From the NCBI GenBank assembly GCA_017622055.1, contig JAGARY010000039.1:1-13360 (forward strand): a stretch of 13,360 nt of DNA. The letters run 5' to 3'. Each line of letters opens with the position of its first letter. The stretch's first letter is position 1. Source of the stretch: Treponema sp. Lineage in GTDB: Bacteria; Spirochaetota; Spirochaetia; Treponematales; Treponemataceae. Under the pieces are notes generated by a model. That model did not search any database and had not been told where the DNA came from. It saw only the letters and a list, made by a program, of their open reading frames with translations. Positions 1-5,390 of the stretch are shown here, in pieces. The translations under genes and the position numbers were made by a program.

Positions 1-120
1 AGCTTTGTCTCCAAGCTTCATAATTGCACCTTGTCCAAATTGTTTTTCAATTTGCAACTTTGCAGCTTCCAAAGCTTTCATTTTTTCCGCATTATCCATT
101 GTGGAATTAACACTTGCCAT
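1..120 (-). CDS. recA: RecA recombinase, N-terminal 40 residues (cut by window edge)
   Basis: This is the beginning of recA, read leftwards and truncated by the window edge. RecA forms filaments on single-stranded DNA and drives homologous recombination and repair. The 40 visible residues contain the family's N-terminal signature: K-ALEAAKLQIEKQFGQGAIM-KLGD, close to the usual KALE-IEKQFGKGSIM-LGD. The ATG at 118-120 was chosen because a GAGG Shine-Dalgarno lies 7 nt upstream. An in-frame ATG at 97-99 is a weaker alternative. It lies 87 nt after the upstream TPR gene on the same strand and has its own likely promoter, so it need not depend on read-through. No ATP-binding motif can be checked because those regions are outside the window. 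Confidence 0.93.
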   Translation of the reverse strand, partial: MASVNSTMDNAEKMKALEAAKLQIEKQFGQGAIMKLGDKA

Positions 121-142
121 ATATACCTCACTAATTATTCAC

Positions 143-170
143 TATATATAAGATAGACAGTTTTTGTAAA
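143..170 (-). promoter_or_regulatory. Probable recA promoter
   Basis: On the minus strand a TTTACA -35 (165-170) and a TATATA -10 (143-148) are separated by 16 nt. This predicts a start near 136 and a leader of about 16 nt that includes the GAGG ribosome site. I see no SOS-type operator in 121-207: neither a GAAC-N4-GTTC box nor a TTTG-N5-CAAA box is present. Confidence 0.45.
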
Positions 171-207
171 ATTTATGCAACTTGAATAAAAAAAAATCAA
201 ATTTTTT

Positions 208-1296
208 TTATTTTTTTACACTTTGATAAACTGCATTTCCTTTTAACACAACATTATTATCTTCAAAATCAATTTGTCCAAGAATTTTCACAGCTTGATC
301 TGAAAACAACGAAGGTTCTTTATCAAAATGAACATTTACAATTCCATCTACAGTTTTCATATTTTCATATCCAACTAACAATTGGCAAGAATAAGAACCA
401 TCAGGATTCACTATAGAATTAGAAATTCTTCCACTCCATATAACCCAACAATCTAAATAAAGCAAAGGTTCTTCTGCCACTTGTTTATATGAAAAATTAT
501 CTTTTAACGAATCAAAAGTTGGAACTTCTAAATAACTCATCAAAACTTGGCATTTTTGTTTTACCGAAAAAGATGCATTTGAATTTAACAATCTATTGAT
601 TTCACGTTGAGCCAAGTTATCATTGCCGCTTTGAAAATAATCAATTGCATTCTTATATGACTTTGAAATATCCTTAGAAGACAATATATAGTTAAATGAT
701 TGAGAAGTTAAATCTTTTTCTTGAAGATTTTCTTTTTCCACAGAAGTTAAAGCCAATGCTTCAAGATTTTTTCGTTTTCCATTGTAATTTTGCTTTGGAA
801 TAAAACAAAAAGTAATCGCAACTCCCAAAACAAAAGCAACAACAGGAATAATAACATAAAACTTTTTATGAAGATTTGGTCCTAAATGTGGATAAAACTG
901 TTGAATTTTTCCAGTTTCAAAATATCTACAAATTTCATCAAAATCGTTATTATGACGAATAAATTCAATAGCGTTATCTGCAATTTTGTTTGAAGGCTCG
1001 TAATCTTTTACATCAAGATAATATTGCAAAGCACGTTTTGTATCTCCACGACGTAAAAAAATAATTGCCTGCCCAAGCAACAATCGAGTATCTGTCATTT
1101 TTATTCTTCGTGCTTTTTGCAAATTAGAAGAAGCCGAACCAAAATCGCCAATATACAAAAACGCAATTGCTAATAAAATATAAAACTCAAAATCATTTTC
1201 ATAAATTTCTGATTTAGCTTCCAAAATTGTAACCGCTTCAGAAAACTTTCTGCAACACATACAATTCCAAGCACGACTAATAACATCTTTTGCCAT
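208..1296 (-). CDS. TPR protein with one transmembrane helix and possible OB-fold C-terminus
   Basis: I do not recognise a named family over the full 362 residues. About residues 1-125 are helical and TPR-like, with repeat positions such as A-FLYIGDFGSAS and RRGDTKRALQYYLDV. A single hydrophobic segment at about 146-167 (FYVIIPVVAFVLGVAITFCFI) follows. The last ~85 residues are beta-rich and end in a pattern (CWVIWSGRISN, then VNVHFDKEP and VKILGQIDF) that suggests a small OB-fold; this is inference. With no signal peptide, the likely topology is a cytoplasmic TPR part, one membrane anchor and an extracytoplasmic C-terminal domain. The start lies 3 nt after the lipoprotein stop, and its GAGG ribosome site sits inside that gene, so the two are probably translationally coupled. 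No clear terminator follows it. Confidence 0.85.
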   Translation of the reverse strand: MAKDVISRAWNCMCCRKFSEAVTILEAKSEIYENDFEFYILLAIAFLYIGDFGSASSNLQKARRIKMTDTRLLLGQAIIFLRRGDTKRALQYYLDVKDYEPSNKIADNAIEFIRHNNDFDEICRYFETGKIQQFYPHLGPNLHKKFYVIIPVVAFVLGVAITFCFIPKQNYNGKRKNLEALALTSVEKENLQEKDLTSQSFNYILSSKDISKSYKNAIDYFQSGNDNLAQREINRLLNSNASFSVKQKCQVLMSYLEVPTFDSLKDNFSYKQVAEEPLLYLDCWVIWSGRISNSIVNPDGSYSCQLLVGYENMKTVDGIVNVHFDKEPSLFSDQAVKILGQIDFEDNNVVLKGNAVYQSVKK

Positions 1297-1299
1297 AAA

Positions 1300-2469
1300 T
1301 TACTGCCTCAAGATTTCTAAAATTGCATCAAGTTCAGCATTAAGCATCAATAATTCTTCTCTATCTACATTTTCGCCGCTATCTTCTAAATTTGCAATTC
1401 TTTCCATTAATCCTGCAACATATTCTTGAGACAACTTTTCTCTTGAAAGAGTTGCAACATCAAATTTTACATCTGGAATTTCTTTTTTTGTTTCTTTTAC
1501 TTTTTCTTCCTCAGGAACTTTTACAACTTCTTTTTTTACAACAGGCTTTTCTTTCTTAACTTCAACAACTTCTTCTTTTTTATCACCAATAAAATAATTT
1601 CCTTGAGGTTTTTCACCATTTGCAGCAAAAGCTAAATAAAAGACAAAAGAATCTTTTTCATTTGGATTAATTTCAACTTCAGGCCAAACAATACAAACTT
1701 CTGAATCGTTATATGAAACAAAACTATCAAATGATTTTTCTGTTGTTAAATTAGGAATCCAAGCGTTTGAATCAAAAGTTGTTTTATTTCCTAATAAAAC
1801 ACATTCAATAGGTGTAATATCAACGCCATCTAATAAGAATTGAATTGAATATTTATCATTTTTAGAAACAAACCATCTTTCATCTTTCATTGTTCTATAT
1901 AATTTTTCTGTATTAATTGCCACATTCTCTGATGAAAAGAAGTGATTTAAATCTTTTTCCCCTAAAACAGTATCAAAAACACCTTTTAAAGCAAATTTTT
2001 TCTGTCTAGTACCAAGATTTTCAATTTCAGCAGAAATCTTAATCATATCATAATCATTTTGTTCATCAGATTTCATAAAATCAAAAAAGACACTTACTTT
2101 AGCAACATTTGAAATTGTATATTTTACAACAGCACCTTTTTCTGTTTGCAAAGTTTCTGTTTTTACACCAGATGCAGAATTTAATTTATAAATTTCTTTA
2201 CCACATTTTAAATAAAATGAAGATGCAGAAAATTCATTATGTGTTGAAAAAACAGACTGTTCTTTATTATTTTCATCAATTACAAAAATGTTAAAACTAC
2301 CAATTTTTGGTCTAAAGGACATTCTTAAACAACCTAAAGACACATCTATTTTTGAATTATCAGGTTCAATCCATCCAACGTAATTCTTTGATTTTTCCTT
2401 TTTTGCCGATGCACAAGAAAAAAAGATACAACAACTTAAAACAATAAATACAAAAAATCTATTTTTCAT
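1300..2469 (-). CDS. Putative lipoprotein, beta-rich, with Lys/Glu linker and C-terminal helix
   Basis: Family not recognised. The 389-residue product starts with a short basic and hydrophobic signal peptide ending in I-F-F-S-C, with Cys19 as the likely lipidated residue. This lipobox is looser than the enterobacterial consensus, as is usual in spirochaetes. Residues ~30-290 are rich in alternating hydrophobic and polar residues and look like a beta-sandwich. A highly charged Lys/Glu/Val stretch (~295-335) resembles a flexible spacer, and the end is an acidic leucine-rich helix (LMERIANLEDS, then ELLMLNAELDAIL) that could form a coiled coil. It is probably anchored to a membrane facing the periplasm. 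The ATG has an AAGAGG ribosome site about 6 nt upstream. It lies between two TPR genes, 21 nt after one and 3 nt before the other, so the three may form a complex. Confidence 0.8.
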   Translation of the reverse strand: MKNRFFVFIVLSCCIFFSCASAKKEKSKNYVGWIEPDNSKIDVSLGCLRMSFRPKIGSFNIFVIDENNKEQSVFSTHNEFSASSFYLKCGKEIYKLNSASGVKTETLQTEKGAVVKYTISNVAKVSVFFDFMKSDEQNDYDMIKISAEIENLGTRQKKFALKGVFDTVLGEKDLNHFFSSENVAINTEKLYRTMKDERWFVSKNDKYSIQFLLDGVDITPIECVLLGNKTTFDSNAWIPNLTTEKSFDSFVSYNDSEVCIVWPEVEINPNEKDSFVFYLAFAANGEKPQGNYFIGDKKEEVVEVKKEKPVVKKEVVKVPEEEKVKETKKEIPDVKFDVATLSREKLSQEYVAGLMERIANLEDSGENVDREELLMLNAELDAILEILRQ

Positions 2470-2490
2470 ACAAACCTCTTCACTTTTACA

Positions 2491-3441
2491 CTAGTTTTCT
2501 TTATCCATCAAACTTTGAACTTCCTTAGCTTTTTGTTTTAAAGCTTTTACTCGTTCTTTTTTCTCATCATAGGGTTCCATACTAGGAATATCTTCGCCAC
2601 TAACTTCATCGTTATCAAGATTTTCAACATTCTGATTTAATACACTATTTTGTTTTTCTTGTTCACGAGCTAATTGAGCTTGTAACATTGCAATTTGTTT
2701 TTCCAAATCAGAAACTCTTTCATTCAATTCAATATTATGTTGCTGAGTTTCAATCAATTTTTCTCTTGAAGATAAAACTGCATCAGAATTATACATTTTC
2801 AACTGTCTTTCATAATCTTCTTTTGCAGCCAAATATTCTTCACCGGTTTGTTTTAGCAAGTATAACAATTTTTCTTCCCGTTCTCGTTGCAAAATCGATT
2901 CAACTCTAAATTGAGAAAGTGGTGCTTTTGGAGATTCAGAAAAATCTTGGACAATTCTTTCATAAATCACTTGAGCTTCATCATATTGATAGTTTTCGTA
3001 CAAAGATTCTGCAATGTAAAACAAAGCGTAAGAATACATATCATCATCTTCATTTTGGTGACAAAAATCACTTAAAACAACTATAGCTTTTTCGTATTCC
3101 TTCAAGTTAAATAGTATTTTTCCTTTTAGATATGTCACTCTTGATTTATATATTGAATCTGGAAATTGTTTTAAGAAAAATTCACAATCATCTAATGCAG
3201 TTTTATTATCATTTAATTCAACTTCCGCAGTAATCAACATGTAATATGCATCTGGTGTTTCATATTCTTTATATGCAACCGCTTTTTTCAACATAAAAAC
3301 TGAATTTTCCCAATCACCTTTTGAAAAAGCTTTACAACCTTCCACAAAGGAAAATGCACCAGTTTCTGACGCTACACAAAACATCAAAGTTAAAGTTGCA
3401 AAAAAAAGAGATGTTATCAATTTTTTTAAGTTTCTTTTCAT
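2491..3441 (-). CDS. Secreted TPR / coiled-coil protein (BamD- or CpoB-like repeats)
   Basis: The protein is 316 residues long from the chosen start. An N-terminal signal peptide (MKRNLKKLITSLFFATLTLMF) has a probable cleavage site after V-A-S near residue 24. Residues ~25-180 form TPR-like repeats with spacing typical of BamD and CpoB/YbgF-type periplasmic proteins (AFSKGDWENSVFMLKKAV, then YLKGKILFNLKEYEKAIVVL, then YIAESLYENYQYDEAQVIY). Residues ~185-265 form a long coiled coil (LEKQIAMLQAQLAREQEK region), and the tail is charged. CpoB places its coiled coil before the TPRs, so the order here is reversed and orthology is doubtful. GTG (3445-3447) and two ATGs (3442-3444 and 3439-3441) are consecutive. 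The GGAG at 3447-3450 is 5 nt from the last ATG but only 2 nt from the middle one and overlaps the GTG, so the last ATG is preferred. The gene lies 34 nt after rpe. Confidence 0.82.
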   Translation of the reverse strand: MKRNLKKLITSLFFATLTLMFCVASETGAFSFVEGCKAFSKGDWENSVFMLKKAVAYKEYETPDAYYMLITAEVELNDNKTALDDCEFFLKQFPDSIYKSRVTYLKGKILFNLKEYEKAIVVLSDFCHQNEDDDMYSYALFYIAESLYENYQYDEAQVIYERIVQDFSESPKAPLSQFRVESILQREREEKLLYLLKQTGEEYLAAKEDYERQLKMYNSDAVLSSREKLIETQQHNIELNERVSDLEKQIAMLQAQLAREQEKQNSVLNQNVENLDNDEVSGEDIPSMEPYDEKKERVKALKQKAKEVQSLMDKEN

Positions 3442-3475
3442 CATCACTCCAAAAATGTATAAATCAAAAAACTAA

Positions 3476-4114
3476 TTAGAAATTCCAATTCAAAGAGCCG
3501 TTAAAGAACGCAGATCCCGAAACAATAATATCAGCACCTGCATCTGCAACAATTTTTAAAGTTTCTGAATTAACGCCACCATCAACAGAAATTTTAAAAT
3601 TATACCCTTTTTCTTCTCTAATTCGTTTTAATTCTTGAATTTTTCTTACACAAGAAGGAATTAAAGACTGACCTCCGTACCCAGGATTAACAGTCATCAC
3701 TAATATAATATCGACATATTCAAGCAATTCCTCTAGTGCTGAAATTGGAGTTGAAGGAACAATTGAAACTCCTGCTTTTTTTCCAAGTTCATGAATATGC
3801 TGAACAATTCTGTGAGCATGAACACCAGCTTCCAAATGAAAAGTAATCCAGTCGGCTCCACATTTTGCAAAAGATTCAATTTGTAATTCAGGATTTTCCA
3901 CCATCAAATGAACATCAAAAGGTAAAGAAGTTAACTTTCTTATAGAACGAATTACAGGTTGCCCATAAGTAATTTCAGGAACAAATTGACCGTCCATAAC
4001 ATCAATATGAACAGCACCACCATTTTTATTTTCTATCATTTTAATTGCATCATCTAATTTGCTAAAATCAGCAGAGAGCAAAGATGGTGCTAAGATTTTC
4101 GATTTTGTATCCAT
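3476..4114 (-). CDS. rpe: Ribulose-phosphate 3-epimerase
   Basis: Interconverts D-ribulose 5-phosphate and D-xylulose 5-phosphate in the non-oxidative pentose phosphate pathway in the cytoplasm. The 212-residue protein is slightly short for the family (about 220) but keeps every hallmark: LAPSLLSADF at 8-17, the metal ligands H37 and D39 in HIDVMDG, H69 in FDVHLMVENP, the phosphate and loop motif VMTVNPGYGGQ at 139-149, and catalytic D178 in VDGG followed by the GADIIVSGSAFF phosphate site. The reading frame stays open to a TTG at 4130-4132, but that would add six unconserved residues, and the TTG overlaps the promoter spacer. The ATG at 4112-4114 is therefore used. It has no Shine-Dalgarno and lies 8 nt after a -10 box, so the mRNA may be leaderless. 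It is the first gene of a likely four-gene minus-strand unit. Confidence 0.96.
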   Translation of the reverse strand: MDTKSKILAPSLLSADFSKLDDAIKMIENKNGGAVHIDVMDGQFVPEITYGQPVIRSIRKLTSLPFDVHLMVENPELQIESFAKCGADWITFHLEAGVHAHRIVQHIHELGKKAGVSIVPSTPISALEELLEYVDIILVMTVNPGYGGQSLIPSCVRKIQELKRIREEKGYNFKISVDGGVNSETLKIVADAGADIIVSGSAFFNGSLNWNF

Positions 4115-4122
4115 AATAGAAC

Positions 4123-4151
4123 ATTTTAGCAAAAAATTCAGTTATTTACAA
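4123..4151 (-). promoter_or_regulatory. rpe promoter with almost no leader
   Basis: On the minus strand TTGTAA (4146-4151), a 17-nt spacer and TAAAAT (4123-4128) give a good sigma-70-type promoter. Only 8 nt separate the -10 box from the rpe ATG, so the predicted start falls 0-2 nt before the codon. No Shine-Dalgarno can fit. Confidence 0.65.
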
Positions 4152-4211
4152 TGTATTATGCTCTTAACAAAAGAAAATATTGAATAATTACAAATAATAA
4201 AAAATAATGCT

Positions 4212-4242
4212 TGACAGATTGGAATATTCATTGTATATATTT
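4212..4242 (+). promoter_or_regulatory. Possible upstream promoter for the TPR gene at 4317
   Basis: A perfect TTGACA (4212-4217) is followed by TATATA (4235-4240, spacer 17) or TATATT (4237-4242, spacer 19). Transcripts from here would have a leader of about 70 nt, giving the gene a second, conventional start in addition to the near-leaderless one. Confidence 0.4.
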
Positions 4243-4275
4243 TGACCCGTTTTTTCCAAAATTTAAGATTTTTTA

Positions 4276-4304
4276 TTGATTAAAAAAAATCAATTCTGTA
4301 TAAT
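4276..4304 (+). promoter_or_regulatory. Proximal promoter of the TPR gene at 4317
   Basis: TTGATT (4276-4281) and a perfect TATAAT (4299-4304) are separated by 17 nt. The predicted start at 4311-4312 leaves a leader of only about 5-6 nt before the ATG at 4317, and no Shine-Dalgarno is present. Confidence 0.65.
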
Positions 4305-4316
4305 TAAATTTGTAGT

Positions 4317-5249
4317 ATGGAGATTCAGACCGAAAAACAAATCAAAGAGGTTTTACAGTTAGTTGAAAAAGGAGAACTTTTAAGAGCTCAACAACTTATT
4401 GACAACCTTCTTGATCAATACATTGAATGCAAAGAACTCATTTACACAAATCGTTGTTGTATTTTTTTGGCTGATTCAATTCATAGAATAAATGAAATAA
4501 AAGATAAATACGAACAAAGTGAATACATTCTTCAAGAGTGGAAATCTTTACAGTCATTTATTACACGAGAAAAAATTGAATACGAACCTGCACTACTTTC
4601 AGTGCAACACGGATTCTTTTTTAATGCATTGCAGAAATTAAAAATTCTTTCAGATGAAAAAGATTTATTGCAAAGAGCTGAAAATTTTAGAAAAATTGGC
4701 ATTTGCTATAAAAAACTAGGCAATTTTGAAGAAGCAAGAGTTTATTTATCGGAAGCAAATAATATTTCGCCAAATGTAGCAGCAGTTTTAGCAGAATTGG
4801 CAGATTGTTATTCTTTATGTGGTGAAGATAAATTTGGAAAAGTTTTGTTTAGAGAAGCATTTTTTCTAAATCCAGAAAGTATAGATTTAGACTTTTTAGA
4901 TTCTCAATTGATTAAATGCTTAATCGATATTACAAAACAAAAAGGATATTCTGGAAGAGTTTTAAACTTATGGATTCCTGTTTACGGAGTTTTGCACGGT
5001 GTTTTTAATATTCGCCGTCAACTTAATTCCCAAGAAGTAATAAAGTTAAAAAAAGAAATTTACGCACTGGAAAATGAAAACAAAGATCCTTCGTGTAACG
5101 AACAACTTTTGATTCCTCAGTTGCTAAATAAGTATTTTTGGCTAATTGATTATTATGTGCAAACACACGAAAACGCTACAAAGATAAATGATATCTTGTT
5201 AAAAATTCGTTTGTTAGATAATTCGGTTTACGAAAACTACATAAAATAA
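4317..5249 (+). CDS. Cytoplasmic TPR-repeat protein
   Basis: Not assigned to a named family. The 310-residue protein has no signal peptide or membrane segment and is almost wholly helical. The clearest TPR-like pair is at residues ~121-187 (FRKIGICYKKLGNFEEARVYL, then VLAELADCYSLCGEDKFGKVLF, with the typical A/G/Y/P positions). The N-terminal part contains a basic-acidic helix pair (EVLQLVEKGELLRAQQLIDNL) that also looks like a repeat. The gene starts divergently from rpe and precedes greA by 141 nt on the same strand. Since GreA here also begins with TPR-like helices, the two may interact, but that is a guess from position. The ATG at 4317 has no Shine-Dalgarno; its promoter geometry suggests a very short leader. 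Confidence 0.82.
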   Translation: MEIQTEKQIKEVLQLVEKGELLRAQQLIDNLLDQYIECKELIYTNRCCIFLADSIHRINEIKDKYEQSEYILQEWKSLQSFITREKIEYEPALLSVQHGFFFNALQKLKILSDEKDLLQRAENFRKIGICYKKLGNFEEARVYLSEANNISPNVAAVLAELADCYSLCGEDKFGKVLFREAFFLNPESIDLDFLDSQLIKCLIDITKQKGYSGRVLNLWIPVYGVLHGVFNIRRQLNSQEVIKLKKEIYALENENKDPSCNEQLLIPQLLNKYFWLIDYYVQTHENATKINDILLKIRLLDNSVYENYIK

Positions 5250-5303
5250 GTTATGTGAAAAATTGATAAAACGTTCATGGTGAATTTTTTATCGTAAAAC
5301 AAG

Positions 5304-5316
5304 TTTGCGTCGCAAA
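5304..5316 (+). promoter_or_regulatory. Perfect inverted repeat upstream of greA (possible operator)
   Basis: TTTGCG-T-CGCAAA is a perfect 6+1+6 palindrome in AT-rich DNA. It sits directly before a TATATATATAAA tract that could supply the greA -10 box. It also fits TTTG-N5-CAAA. It is too short for a terminator and has no T-run, so an operator is the more natural reading. Confidence 0.35.
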
Positions 5317-5390
5317 TTATATATATAAACATATCTTCAAAATTGCAGATATGAAAAAAAGTCAAATGGAATGACTTTATTGGAGTAAAT

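Noticed and set aside
121..207. SOS box upstream of recA
   Set aside because: Neither GAAC-N4-GTTC, CTG-N10-CAG nor TTTG-N5-CAAA occurs there; TTTGATTTTTTTTTATTCAAG is only a weak AT-rich inverted repeat.
4115..4132. TTG start for rpe, six residues upstream
   Set aside because: It has no Shine-Dalgarno, overlaps the -10 region of the promoter, and adds residues not typical of the family.
5265..5293. GATAAAA...TTTTATC hairpin after the TPR gene at 4317
   Set aside because: The stem is AT-only in its outer part and interrupted, and no T-run follows it, so I do not call it a terminator.
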